DNA from: Nymphaea colorata
Lineage: Eukaryota; Streptophyta; Magnoliopsida; Nymphaeales; Nymphaeaceae
Reading direction: 5' to 3'
DNA: 64,000 nt
Assembly: GCF_008831285.2 (NCBI RefSeq)
Contig: NC_045146.1
Location: forward strand, 18,181,289-18,245,288
A program made the position numbers and the translations under genes. The notes below the pieces were generated by a model. That model was not told the DNA's origin. It did not search any database and saw only the letters and a program-made list of their open reading frames with translations. Position 1 is the stretch's first letter. Each line of letters opens with the position of its first letter. Shown piece after piece: positions 45,573 to 58,949 of this stretch.

Positions 45573-47439
45573 CATTCTAAACCTGTGTTATTCTAACGAT
45601 AACAGGAACAACGAAAGAAAAAAAATGAAGTCCAACCTTTTGCTTTTCACGTTGGCATTTTGAGAACTAGAAAGTGCAACTATTTTCATGGTTGAACATT
45701 TGTATTACACAGAAAATCTTTCTTGCTAAGGATCAAACACAAGAGTAATCAGATCCAAGAGGATTTGCACCAGGTGCAGCAAATGAAGTCACAGATGGAG
45801 TCAAGTTGGAGTCGGTTACCAATATCAAGTACAACTATGTATTTTTATATGAAATAAAAAGGATGTCGTAATACAAATCATGGAACTTATCTATTTCAAA
45901 CGATCTCTTAAATCAAGTAATAGTCGAAACAGGGATGGTGGAAAAACTTGTGCAGGGCAGATGTAGGCTTCTTCAATGGCTAAACCGCAGAAGTCTGCTT
46001 ACTTTAAGCCTTTCTTGTCTGTCTTGTTATTAAACCCAAAAAGGATCTGTTTTTTGTTGTTTCATTTTTTTTTCCTTAACATCTATGCCATAAACTGAGC
46101 TTTCATCATTAAGTTGAACATGAGGTTTCGTGTGAGACCTCAACCTGAACACTACAGGTTATCTGTTAATTACATATTTTCGGCTCTGCATTTGAGACCT
46201 CACTTCAGACATGAAATTTGAATGCCATCTTATAATTTCATGTTAGTGATTTTCGCCTTAAGCTTTTGTTCATACATCTTTCCAGCGTCGTCGATAGCGA
46301 TGAGGTTATAGTAACCCATTTCAACAGGCAACAACTTACACCTGTACGCTTATTGGGAAGTAAAACTCGAGCTCATAGTGAAGAGGAGTAAAAGAAAAAA
46401 GAAAAAGAGAAAGTTTTGGATATGAATCAACTATATGGATCGACAGTGGAGTCAGATTTGGACATGCTCCGACCAGACGTAAGATAACCCTCACAACAAT
46501 TTAATTGTTATGTTCTTCCCCAAGTAGCAATTATGTGTGTCACCCCTCTAAAATAATGAATACTCATATCCATTATGCACCAGCAAGGTTAGGGTGCTTA
46601 GCATAGTTGGTTGCGCGGTAATTTGATTCCTATGAATGTTAAATTTTTGGACTAAAAATTACACGACATTTTAGTTGACAGATTCACTGTACGTTTACTC
46701 AAGTTCCGAAGTAACCATAAACCTTAGAACAAGGAAGAAGGGGGAAGTTGGCTCAACCTGTCATTGGCAGATTTATTTTAACTTTTACATTCCTTTAAAG
46801 TAGTAAACGCATTGCCCAATTACCACTCAGCTAATCCTTCGGTTAGCCCTGGCAGATTTAAACAATGTCAATTATTTGAAAAAACAAAAGCGATTAGTTT
46901 TTTAATATTTTAAGAATTTTTATAATTTTAATTATTTATATATATTTGTATATTTTAAATATTACTGACCAATTCACACAAATGTAAGCTTTAATCAGTG
47001 ACAGCAACCACTGAATAGAGTTTTTCTTGCATTTGACTCATTAAAATAAAAGTGAGCCACCAACATTGATAAGCAATGTTTTCACATTTACTTTCCAACC
47101 GTAGAATTTGTGCGAACTTTTCAAAATGGCGATCATTATATCCCAAACACTAGGAATATATTATTGGAAAAATCTGTTTTTACGAGAAAAAGAAATTTTA
47201 ATTCGTCCTAATAGTTTAACAAAGAATTTGTTGATCTCCAAAAACTTCCTTTTCCATGTTAAAACTTCCTTTGCCATGTTAAAAATACATTACTCGGAAT
47301 AAAATATTTATAAAAGTGTTTTAACTTTTTATTTTTCTCATTCGTCCAATAGGAAAAAGGAGAGCTTGCAATGAACGTTGCACCCGATCCGTTCCCGGCC
47401 GAGTTTTTGGGGGCAGCGCCGCTTTGGCCTGTCGCAACC
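45573..47439. other. Intergenic stretch between the hydrolase and BRP1-like genes
   Basis: After the hydrolase 3' region it is AT-rich. At 46595-46620 a TTAGCATAGTTGG word resembles a pol III A-box, and at 46810-46860 another tRNA-like word lies on the minus strand, but neither is followed by a good B-box. No gene seen. Confidence 0.5.
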
Positions 47440-47448
47440 TATAAATTA
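47440..47448 (+). promoter_or_regulatory. TATA-box candidate of the BRP1-like gene
   Basis: CCTATAAATTA lies in a locally GC-richer area about 455 bp before the start codon at 47895. Transcription from about 47470 would place two short upstream open frames in the leader. Confidence 0.4.
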
Positions 47449-47499
47449 AATCGTTAACAAAGATTACACAGGAGAGAAAGACGGAGGGGGAAGGACGCC

Positions 47500-47592
47500 A
47501 TGACCAAACCTAAACCTGAAGGCACTTTCTTCTTTCGTTCTTCGGATATCCACTTCGTCTTCTTCCTCTTAGCTCTCCTTCCGTTCCCCTAA
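47500..47592 (+). CDS. Upstream open reading frame 1 in the BRP1-like leader
   Basis: ATG in the context GCCATGA opens a 30-codon frame starting MTKPKPEG and ending LALLPFP. It lies before the main start at 47895. Whether it is in the mature leader depends on the true transcription start and on any leader intron. Confidence 0.3.
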   Translation: MTKPKPEGTFFFRSSDIHFVFFLLALLPFP

Positions 47593-47678
47593 TCCCTCCT
47601 CTTATCCTCTCCCCAATTTATCTCTTTCTCGCAGTTTCACACTATTGGAAATACCAAATACACAGAGACGTTCATCCA

Positions 47679-47744
47679 ATGGCTTCGGCATCTCCAGTTG
47701 ATTATGCAATCCTAAAACGTTCTCGAAAATCACAAGGTTCATAA
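47679..47744 (+). CDS. Upstream open reading frame 2 in the BRP1-like leader
   Basis: A 21-codon frame starting MASASPVDYAI, with context CCAATGG, close to the consensus at +4. It ends 150 bases before the main start. Same caveat as the first upstream frame. Confidence 0.3.
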   Translation: MASASPVDYAILKRSRKSQGS

Positions 47745-47894
47745 GAAGAACTTACAAGGTTTGCGCGTTCCTTTTGTCCTGTTTTTGTTCAAGATTAGGG
47801 CGTGGATTTGATGTTGCTTGTTTCTGGCTGAACCTACGGATAATTTCCGGTTCGATTCTGTCGTAGATTGTTGGCGTTACTTCTTGTATACGCG

Positions 47895-50800
47895 ATGCGT
47901 TTATCGCAGAGGAGGAAGCATCAGCTTCCTCGGCCGTGCGCCTGTGAATGCGATCGATGGACACCTACCAAGAAGCGTAAGAAACTTTTTGACATCCATT
48001 CTGATTCTCCGCCTAGTAGAAGTACCAATAGTTCCAAGCCTGACGAGGGTGTGCCTTCCGGGGAAAATGGGGACGATGGCGGTCCATCGAACGAATACGG
48101 TCTCCGTAGGAGCTCCCGCATTCGTAAGGCCGTTAACCGGGATCCTCCTTCGTCCCACAGCTCAAGAATCGGCAAAGGAGGTAGGACGAATGGTTCATTT
48201 AGCAAAAGCCCGATTGGTTTGGGTGACAGAATGCGAAAAAAGAGGCTGAGATCGCCGTCTCTCATCGTCGACGCAGATGCTTCTATTGATTGGGATGTCA
48301 GGCTGCGGTCCAGGCATAAGCGACCTGTGATCGAGGAGGAAAAGGGGAGTCCTATAACTGGGAGCAAGGGAAGACCGAGACAGAGTAAAAGGAAACTGCT
48401 GCGGGATATTGATGAATGTATCTTGAGACTGGATGAGACGAAGAACAATGGTTCTTTGGTAGAGGAATCGACCAGGGGGATGACTGATCGATTTTCTGTG
48501 GCTGACAAGGTTGGCAGGGGGGAAAGTGAGTCTGATGAGTCGACTAGTTCCCATGACAGCAGTGGACAGAGTATGGATCTTGATGGGGGGAGATCCTCTG
48601 GTGTGAACAATTACGTAGATGGCAATGACTCCTGTTCTCATGAATCATCGGATGATGAATCTAGCGACACTTGTATAGCACATGGTCGACGTTCTCTCAG
48701 AATTTTTAGTAAGAAAAAAATAGAGTCTAGAGGAAAAAAGAATAGCATAGTTGATGATGAGCGCAACAAGTTCATTGGAAGAAGTGATGACAGTGGAAGT
48801 AGAAATAAAATGCCTAAAACAATGGTTTCGAGACAAGATAGTCATGTTGATATTGACAAGAAGAGTGATTTGAATGAATTGAGAACACAAAAAGCTGGTG
48901 GTCCTACTGCAGTAGTTGTAGTAACGCATGATGAAGACAATGGAGCAGTCAAATTACAGCGTGATCAAATTGATGAAAGCAATACAGGAATTATCGTTCA
49001 AATTGGAGAGAAGAACCGGTCTGTAGTGAATGGTGACATTTGCGCGGACAACACTGGATGGCAAGATGTAAGTAGAGGAGAACACACTGAAATGGTGCAT
49101 GATGGTACAGAAAATCAGAATGTTGAGAAATCTGACATGATATCCCACCTTACTGATCTGGAAAACAGTTCTGCAGTCAATGATTCAGTTCATATTTCTC
49201 AAGCAGATCTCCATTATGATGCATCTGTTAAGAATTTTGCAGCTAGACGTTCCACAGATGCAAAACAGCCACTTGCCTTTAATGATACAGAGATGCATCC
49301 TCCAATAGATTTACATAACCGTCCTGATGCTTCACATGGATCAGTGTATCAACATGATCAGGTAGACATTGTTCATGGGGTAAAAGAGCAAGTAAAAGCA
49401 CTACCACTAGATGCTGATGCTCAAGTTGATGAGCATAATGTGCCATCTCCCAGGGCCCGTCATTCTGGAGGCTCGGCCATAGCTGAAAATGAGGGAGAAA
49501 TCAATTTTGTTGACACTCAAAAGATTGTTTTATCAGGTATACCTGGTGGGGATCCAGTTAAGGACACAATTGAGGACAACTCAAGAAATGTTGCTTCAGG
49601 AACTAGTGCTGCAAATGATTTAGTTGAAGAGGACAAAATGGATGTCAATAAATTGCCAAGCGATAACCTTGAAAAGAATGATTGGGTGGAAGGCCGAAGA
49701 TGTGGGTTATGTGGCTGTGGTGTTGATGGGAAACCTCCAAAGAAATGGTCTCATGAATGTAATGGGAGCGATATTGAGGCATATAATTTATCAGCTTCAG
49801 AAGAGCCTAACTATGACATATGGGATGGATTTGGTGATGAACCTGGTTGGCTTGGGAGACTTTTGGGCCCCATACATGACCGCTTTGGCATTGCTGGTGT
49901 CTGGGTCCATCAACATTGTGCTGTTTGGAGCCCCGAGGTATACCTCTGTTTTTCTAAACTTGATTTCTAGGTGTCATTTTATGATAGTTATTGTCATAGA
50001 TATATGTTGGCATTTAATTCCATGATACTCTTAGCATCAATGGTCTTAAATATTCCCAAATTCATATTATATACTAATATCCTGTTAACATTTTACACTG
50101 TCAAAATGATCCATTTGTTGGTTGAAGAACAAATATGCTGGTGGTTTCTCATGGAGGTTCCTGAGAGTCGGATTGTTTACTGACATAATCATGCAATTAA
50201 CGGTCTTGCAAGACTATTTACTTCTTGCCATATGTAGACCATGTAGTGCCTTTGACCTTTTATAATTATGAATACTTCCTTACAGGTTTATTTTTCTGGT
50301 GTGGGGTGTCTGAAAAATGTCAGAGCAGCACTTTGCAGAGGAAGAGCATTGAAGTGTAGCCGATGTGGGAGGCCAGGAGCGACCATTGGATGTCGAGTCG
50401 ACCGGTGCCCTAGAACCTATCACCTGGTCTGCATTACTTCCCTGTTTTTGTTCACATTTTTGTCACATGTTTTTGGAACACAGTATATTCTTTGGTTGGA
50501 CGTGCATCTTCTACTTACCAGCACTCTTCTTTTCCTTGCAGCCCTGTGGACGAGCAGATGGTTGTGTCTTTGACCATCGTAAATTCCTTATAGCATGTAC
50601 AGATCATCGCCATCTCTTTCAGCCTCTAGGTAACCAGTACTTCCAAAGGATAAACAAACTGAAAGTAAGAAAGATCAAGGCAGATACGAGGAAGAAGTCA
50701 GCAGATGCTCGGCGTAAGGACCTGGAGGCAGAGGAGAAATGGCTTGAGAACTGTGGCGAGGATGAAGAGTTTCTGAAGCGTGAAGGCAAGAGACTCCATC

Positions 50801-53800
50801 GAGATATTTCAAGAATTTTACCGATATACATTGGAGGTTCTGGTGGTGAAAGTCTATTTGAGGGCTGGGAATCTGTAGCAGGGCTTGAAGATGTTGTGCA
50901 GTGCCTGAAAGAGGTTGTCATATTGCCTCTTCTATATCCTGAATATTTTAGTAACCTTGGGCTTACACCTCCCAGGGGAGTCCTTTTGCATGGATATCCT
51001 GGGACAGGTAAGACACTTGTTGTGCGTGCGCTAGTAGGGGCTTGCTCTCGTGGGGAGAGAAGGATTGCATACTTTGCTCGAAAAGGTGCAGATTGTTTAG
51101 GGAAGTATGTGGGTGATGCTGAGCGACAACTGAGATTGTTATTTCATGTTGCGGAGAAATGTCAACCGTCCATAATTTTTTTTGATGAGATCGATGGTTT
51201 AACACCTGTTCGCTCGAAGCAACAAGATCAGACTCATAGCTCTGTTGTATCAACTCTTCTTGCTCTCCTTGATGGCTTAAAATCTCGAGGATCAGTCATA
51301 GTAATTGGCGCAACTAATCGTCCTGATTCTATAGATCCTGCATTGAGGCGGCCAGGGAGATTTGACAGGGAAATTTATTTTCCTCTACCATCATTGAAAG
51401 ATCGTTCTGCTATTCTTGCTCTTCATACTCAGAAATGGCCTAAAGCTGTTTCTGGCTCTCTATTGTGGAGGATTGCTAGAGAAACTGCTGGATATGCTGG
51501 TGCAGATTTGCAGGCTCTTTGCACCCAGGCCGCAATGATTGCTTTGAAGAGAAACTGTCCCTTGCAGGAGATTTTAGCTGCTGCAGAGAAGCAGCCTTCT
51601 AATGGCAATCGTTGTGCACTTCCATCTTTTTTTGTGGAAGAAAAAGATTGGTTGAATGCCCTCGCATGTGCCCCTCCTCCATGTTCTCGTAGAGAAGCAG
51701 GCATAGCTGCAAATGACGTGCTCACTTCTCCTCTTCAGGCTGATCTTGTTCCATGCTTACTGAAGCCTTTTGTGCAGTTGCTTGTTTCTTTGTACATTGA
51801 TGAGTTCATTTTCTTGCCTCCTCTGTTGCAAAAGGCGGGAAAGAAGATAAAGGATATGCTTCTTTCTACTATGGTAGTCAAACATGGTTCATCTAATTCA
51901 TGGTGGTCTAATCTATGTTCTCCGTTACAAGAGTCAGATACTGCATTAGAAGTGGAGAAGAGTCTTTCTTCAATTGGGCTGATAGGTGCCAATATCTTGT
52001 TTAGTGCCTCTGAAAATTTTTCATTAGCTGATAATGACTGTGAGATATCTGATGTTTTTGATATGAAAGTTCATCTATCTGGTATTCCTTCAAATCGTGC
52101 ACACCTTTTGGAGAAAAATAGAACAGGATTTCGGGTGTTGATTGCTGGTAGTCCTAGCTCTGGTCAAAAGCATCTGGCTTCTTGTGTTCTTCATGGCTTT
52201 GAGGGCAATGTTGAAATCCACAAAGTCAATCTGGCAACAATATCTCAAGAAGGGAGAGGAGATTTAGTTCAGGGGATAACAAACATTCTGAGTAAGTCTT
52301 AGCACATTCTCCTTGCATATATTAATTTTTCATAATTTAGTTCCTGCTTATCTTCATGAGTCGCAGTGCAATAGCTTTGGCATAATACTTGCATGTGCAA
52401 TAACAACCAAGAAAATCAAATACTGGTGGCAGCTAAACTTTCTGCTACCATAATTTTTCTTGTGGAGGGATTCTGAACTGTTAAGAGGATACATGTATAG
52501 CTGAATAAAATATTATAGATGTTCTTAATCTCTCATTTTCTACCATAAATATTCACTTAATTACCATCTGCTATCATCTCCACAAGTGATCTATCCTTCA
52601 TTTTTATTTTCTTTTCCTTTTTCAGCCTATTCTGGATCAGATGAAGCTTTAACTATCCATAAAAGGTGAAACCTAGAATTTTCTGCCTATACTATTGTAA
52701 AATAATGAAGCTGATAGGTCATTAAAATATCATTTATTCTCATTTGAATTGCATCAGGCTATACATTAGGCCTTTATGAAGGACAACTTGCTCTTGTTTG
52801 AGTTTATTGGCTTAGATGTCTTCCTTCTTGTGTATGGTTTGCTTTCTAGATTTTTATGTTTCTCTCGATTTATACATTTCGCCAGTCCATTTGCGCAGAA
52901 AACATGCATTCTACTATCAGATTCTTTTGAAGATTGGTGATTGTAGTTCACCTTCTGAATCCTATTTGTGCAGCAAATTTAAAGTCTGTACATAGTGCAT
53001 AATTTCTTTTTGAAATGATTGGTCATTTAGTCCCTTGAGGAAAATAACCTTTTTGGGGATGAGGAAACAGATCATTGGAAAAGCCTATCTTGATGACAAA
53101 AACTGGCAGCTTGAGGAAGGGATTAACACCTAATAATGCAAAAATTTGTTGGTATATCCTAGCTTGAGGAAATTTTTGTTTTTAGCAGTAGAAGTCTTGT
53201 GTTTTTGGAGATATGTAGACTTCTTGATAGCAAAAACAAAGAAATACAAAAAGGTTGCTTCATTACATTTGTTTGATTAAGGGAATACACTTTTTTAATA
53301 TGATTATATTTTGATGGCAGTGAAATGTCAAAGGAGTGGCTTATGCATACTTTACATGCCTAGAATTGATTTATGGGCCATTGACAACCTCAAGTGTGAG
53401 CCAATTTGTACAGAATCAGGAGAATTAGGAGTCAGTTTGGAAAACAATGGTTTAATCACATCAGAGGCATGGAATTCACTGGTGGGGCACATTGATTCAA
53501 TGTGTTCTACCTCATTGATTATTGTGGTATGGTTTTTCCTAAATCTATACATTTTTCTTTCAAGAGCATGTTGATTCCTTATTGTTGATTCAGGCTTTTG
53601 TGTTCATGTACAAAAATCTAAATTAGAGAACAAATCCGTAGGCAGAAAACACAAGACTGTGTTGCATCGTACATGAACTTTATGTACAAGTAGAGCACCT
53701 TTTTTTTGTTTAATGCTTGTTTAGAGAGTTGACACAGGCCCTTGAAGTTTTATATCAAAGAGGTTCTGCATTGGTTACTAGTCATATGATATATTGAGCT

Positions 53801-56800
53801 ATTTGTTGCATTTCACTTTGGATAAGCTTATATGGTGCTGAACCAATTAATCTTAAGCATAACATGTCATTTGAAGTCTGTGATCTATTTAATGGAGCCA
53901 CAGAATCCTTGAAATGATAGGGTCATTAATGCACAATCCATAACCTTTAAAATACTAAACCATTTGTTGGTCAGCACAATCCTTTTCATGCTTTTCGCAA
54001 GCAGTCATAGAGTTTGTTTATTGAACTCCTTCCTGTGGATACCATCTTAGTGATTCCAGATCCTTTTGTAGCACCTTTTACAGCTTTGGTGTTCATTGGT
54101 CCTTTTGAGTTCTTGGCTCATGTAACTCTCCCAGACTCCCAGTAGTGCTATTTGCATTAATATGTTTAATCATTGTTACAAGTATCACTCTCGCATTTTT
54201 ATCAGAGAGGTTTTTCTCGAATATTAATTGAAAAGTTTGTTTTTCTAGATTTTGTAATTTATTTTTTTTAAATATGTAAAGTTAATAAAAAAATAAAAAA
54301 TTGGGTTTTCCACTCGTTCTCTTGCAAAAATTTTGTTAAAAATTCAGCTTAGATAATATGATTTTAAAAGAAACCTCAAACAAATCACAAATATATTAGA
54401 ATTTTCTTGTTGAAAAACGTGAAAAACAAATTCATTGGCACCTTTGTTTTTTTAAAAATATAGTGATTGTTCCTGTATTTCCATTTTCCTCTATTTTCCC
54501 ATTTTCTCCTGTTTCTCAGAAAACGCCAACATTTGTGGCAGTGGCGTAAACAATTTTGAACAAATTTGTGTAACTTTTCCTTCATTAGACCTTAGAAGTC
54601 TTTCTAATAATCTTTTGTCTTCTACTTGTATGCGTATCTGCAGCTTCTAGTTTCTCTTTACCTCAGTATTGAATTTACATGTCTGTTCTTGGCGAAAATG
54701 CTTTTATTCAACAATCTTTTGGCATTGTTCTATTACTTCTGGAGTAAGGTTGGGCACGGTACCTGGCCGCCGGCGGGTACCCTGGCCCAGGCCCCTCAAA
54801 AAGGGCACCGGGCTGGCCCAACTCCTTATTGGGTCAGCCCGGTTGAGTTCGATAAGCCCCGGTGGGCCCGATAAATTTTTAATATTTATTTTATTAGTTT
54901 TTATATATAAATGTAATAATTTATTATAATTAATTATATTTATATATTATTTTATATTAAAATATATTTTATTAATTTAATCGGCCTTGGGGCTCGGGCT
55001 TGGGTTTGAATGGTCGGGCCAGGCCCGGGTTTGGGTTTCGGGTGTCGGGCTGGCCCAAGCCCCGCTCCTTATCAGGCCGGTCCGGCCCGTTCCGATGCCC
55101 AGGCTTATTTTGGAGGCATTTGTTTTTTTTAATAATAAATTATATTCTTTTGTCTTTTTTTAATATGGACTCACAAGTTAGTGGTGATACCTTCCGTGTA
55201 CAAGGAATATGTAAAAATACACTGATCTCATCTTTTAGGTTATAGACCTAGGTGTGTAGCTCAAAATTCCATGTGCAGAATGCACTTGTAATTAGAGTCT
55301 AAGAAAAAGGATGATGACTGTAAAATTTCTTCTTGCTTGTGCATGCGTGGACATCTAGCATGTAACATATGTTTGTGGTTGATATTAATCCAACAAAGCA
55401 GTTTCAGTTTATAATGGGGTTTTTCTGAATTTGGTGATATCTTTATTCATGAAAGAAGAAATGTTTCAAATATAATTTCGGCCATATCATTATGACAACT
55501 GAAGGTATCAGGAGTGCATTTAGGTAGACTTAGAAAATAAATAAAAGAAAAATAATTATTTTTGAGCCGCTACTAATTTTATCCAAATAAATGTTGCTTG
55601 AAAGCATTATGTTGCCTTTCACATTTTTATAACTGGAAAATTGTTTCTCAGAATTTATTTTTATGGTCTTATGTGAAGGTGTGCCTTTCTGCCTAGTGAA
55701 ATTAAAATATAGTTTTGGAAAGTTGTTTCTTTGGATCTGTCTATATATGATTCTATGCGAAGATGTTCCTTTCTGCCTAGAGGAATTAAAATGTAGGTTG
55801 GGTTCTGTGGTGCTATTAACTCCTTGCAGCATTTACGATTCATTTCTGATTTTATATTCTAATTGCTCAGTCTGGGAGTGGATAATGCTGGAAAATCACG
55901 TTTGTATCCTTCTATTTTCAGGCTACTTGTGAGATGCCAAGTCATGTTCTCCCTCTCAGGGTAAAAACTTTCTTTAAGAATGACATGCTTACCCTTGCAC
56001 CCAAGACAACCTCGGCAAGGAAAGAGCCATTCTTTTTGGTTAATCTTGATGGGAGATTTAACTGGGACATGATGTGTAATATCTCTGCTGAGAAACTATC
56101 CAGAGATTTGATTTGTCTATATATTCAGATAATCCATAACAAAAAGCATCCTGCTTCGGACCATTTTGACACTGCAGTGGGTAGTTTTCCAACTCACAGA
56201 TGCCTACCGGGAAACCATAGGGGTGGTGATGAAACTTCAATTGCAACCCATCCAGAAGCATTTGCTTCAAAAGGTAGCGAACATGACCTTTCTATGCAAT
56301 GTGGGAATGGTGACAATAGGTCATTTCAGGCGGTGGCATCTGCTGTGCAATCATCTGTGCAGCCGAATCAAGGGTCTGATTCAAGTATTCCTTCTCACAA
56401 GACCAGTATCAAGATGAAATCCTTGCAATTGGCTATAGCCACATTTGGCTTTCAGATCCTAAAATATCCACATTTTGCAGAGCTCTGTTGGGTAACATCA
56501 AAACTTAAAGAAGGTCCATGTACAGATACTTATGGGCCATGGAAGGGTTGGCCATTTAATTCTTGCGTAGCACGTCCTTGTGCATCACAAAGATCTGTTG
56601 CATCAGAGGATAGATCTGCTAAGAACAGAAGTGTAGAATCTAGTTCTGTTGTGAGAGGCTTGGTGGCTGTTGGCTTGTTGGCTTACAGGGGTGCATATAA
56701 AACTGTATTGGAGGTTGCTTTGGATGTCAGGAAGGTTCTTGAACTTTTAGTTGCACAGATTAGAGCTAAGATTCTTGATGGGAAGGATAGATATCGTTTT

Positions 56801-58102
56801 CTGCGTGTTTTGTCTCAAGTGGCCTATCTGGAAGATGTGGTCAACACCTGGGCGTATTCTACACAAAGGTTTATCATTTTCCCTATGATATTCTATTCTG
56901 CATTGCATCTCTGTGTGTGTGTGTGTGTGTATCTGTTTTTTCTCCATTACAAGTTCCTTTTGTTTTATAGATTGGAGCTTGATGGTCAAATCTTGGACGT
57001 GGATTCTCATCCTTCTTCCAAGGGAAGTACTTGCACTGATGCTTATGAGAAAAGTGGGAACTTTCCTAATGAAACAGACAAAGCCGTTCCTGCCAACTGC
57101 GAAGGAAGTCATCTGAACATAATTGAACATGGATATGTAGAGGATGTAAAGCAATTTGGTCCTGTAATGACCCCAGAAGATGGTGTGGATGCAGCTCTCC
57201 ATAAAGGAACTAATGCTCCTGATGGTTCCATTTCTAGTGTTAGAGAGTTAGCTTTGGGCGAAGAAGAGATGCCTGTGGAGATGGATGTTGAACATCCTTG
57301 TAATGCTGTTATACACATTCAGACTTCTGGCAGTGATAATGTTTTGCTAGTTACACAGAGCACTTCAGACAAGGTTTCTGCAGATGATCATTTGAAACTT
57401 GAGGAAGCAAATGTTGCTTCACGTGAGATGATTAATGGCAAGCTTGTGTTCTCTGAACAATCAAATGCTGATGTTGTATTGACCACTATTTGCAGTTCTG
57501 ATGATGGTATTGCTGGTTGTGCAGATTTATCAAATGGTCATGCTGAAACTAAATCCAAAAGCTTCAGTCCTTCATCTGCCAGTTCCAGCTATTTGTGCCA
57601 ATATGAATGTTGTTCTAAGTGCTTGCATCTGGTCTATCATCTTATTCGTGAAGTTCTAATGACTCGCTGGAAATCTGCAGCTCACACTACTCTAGAGGAT
57701 GCTCATCATGTTGTAGCGTCATGTTCTGCAATTTTTTTGGCAGCGATAAGGAAACTTTATGCAAAAGAAACCAATAATGACATGGAAAATGCTTATAGTA
57801 CAGGCATGACAGACCAAACCCTTAGTAGATACTGCCTGTGTCCAGTTGGAAGTGCTACTGGTTCCAAGGAGACATCAAACTGGCCCATAAAAATGGAAAT
57901 GGAACTTGTGCCAACTGAATGTAATTCTCACTTGGAAGACAGAAGTTCCGTAAATGCTCCTTTCCAGTCAGAATTTAAAGTTTTTATTAGAGATTACGCT
58001 GTTCTGCTTTCAGATGCAGGACATGATGTTGACCTCCACTGCAAATTTGAGCATATTTGTCTCTGTTCTCTGATCAGGCACCTTTTAGAGATTTCCTTGT
58101 GA
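47895..58102 (+). CDS. Large ePHD and AAA-ATPase chromatin protein (BRP1/ATAD2-like)
   Basis: Six exons: 47895-49937, 50286-50426, 50542-52291, 53321-53526, 55922-56868 and 56971-58102, giving 2072 aa. The N-terminus (MRLSQRRKH, then basic and acidic stretches to about residue 600) looks disordered. An extended PHD finger spans about 605-756, from CGLCGCGVDGKPPKKW through GVWVHQHCAVWSPE and CSRCGRPGATIGC to FDHRKFLIACTDH. The AAA module has Walker A GYPGTGKT (879-886), Walker B IIFFDEID (939-946) and an Arg finger in RRPGRFDRE. A second AAA-like unit has a degenerate P-loop, GSPSSGQKH. The C-terminal third is long and poorly characterised, ending CLCSLIRHLLEISL. The architecture matches Arabidopsis At3g15120, which I recall as BRP1, partner of the bromodomain ATPase BRAT1 in preventing transcriptional silencing. 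No bromodomain is seen. Confidence 0.9.
54750..55107. mobile_element. GC-rich-ended, probably hAT-like element in BRP1-like intron 4
   Basis: Both ends are rich in GGGCC/CGGGC words around an AT-rich core. The left end GTTGGGCACGGTACCTGGCC pairs imperfectly with the right end (complement GCCTGGGCATCGGAACGGGCC). GGGCATCGG-type ends are common in non-autonomous plant hAT elements. No clean 8-bp target-site duplication was found, so exact limits are uncertain. Confidence 0.55.
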
Positions 58103-58118
58103 TTGTTAGAACTAAATT

Positions 58119-58949
58119 ATGTTGGTGTCAGCTGCTTGGGCACCCATGGATGTCAAGATGATGCTTGATCACATTGCACTTGCTCACCGCTTGAGGTATA
58201 CTTTCCACTACATTTTATTCTAAGATTTATTTTGTTTTCATGGAATGTTTTTGAAGACTGTTGGATGGAAATTAGGAACACTATAACCCTAACATCTGAT
58301 TTCTTCTGAGTGGTCTGCTTGGTTTCAAAGATGTGGCTAACATTGTTATCTTTGAGGACAGAATTGCCTCAGACTAGCTTCTAAACAGTCCAACCAAGAA
58401 AGTCCAGTAAGTTGATTGATGGGACCGTTTTTGGTAGTTGGTATTGAGATGTACTTGAATTTGGGTATAAGTTAAACTTTTCGGAATAATTATCCACCTG
58501 CCATCCAATCACGTTGCAGCTACCGTGTTTGGAACCTGTTTAGATCCTTGATCTGTGGTGGTGGGAGCTTGCTTCTCTGGTGCCATGGCAGCGAGATTTG
58601 ATGGTGCACAAATCCCATGACTCCTGAGTATACTTTGGATCAAATGCTAGCCTTCGAAGGGAGTAATATGGATCTGATCCACTGATATGTCTGACCTGAG
58701 GATATTTCTTATCGATCGTGACTCCTTAGTTTTGCGTCTTTCTGTTTTCTTTTCTTTTTAAGTCACTCCCATAATGATTCATGTGTAGTAGAATTGGGTA
58801 CCTATCGTGTCGTAACATGTTGGTAAGAAGTTATTCATCTGCGCTACCCTTTTGTGTTGTCTTAAATTGTTATCATACTCTCTTAGGCTTGATGTCTAAT
58901 GTCCCCTTCCATTACACTTTGCAGGAAATTGCAAGAGGCAGATGCCTAG
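58119..58949 (+). CDS. Possible 33-codon spliced open frame downstream of the BRP1-like stop
   Basis: ATG at 58119 opens a frame that runs to a donor (TTGAG/GTATAC at 58195) and continues in phase from an acceptor (TTTGCAG/GAAATT at 58925) to a stop at 58949. It reads MLVSAAWAPMD to LQEADA, a plausible amphipathic helix. It could be a 3' untranslated intron, an alternative C-terminus or chance. Confidence 0.25.

Noticed and set aside
47921-48610. 229-codon minus-strand open frame opposite BRP1-like exon 1
   Set aside because: Ser/Pro/Leu-rich antisense shadow of a charged, GC-richer exon.
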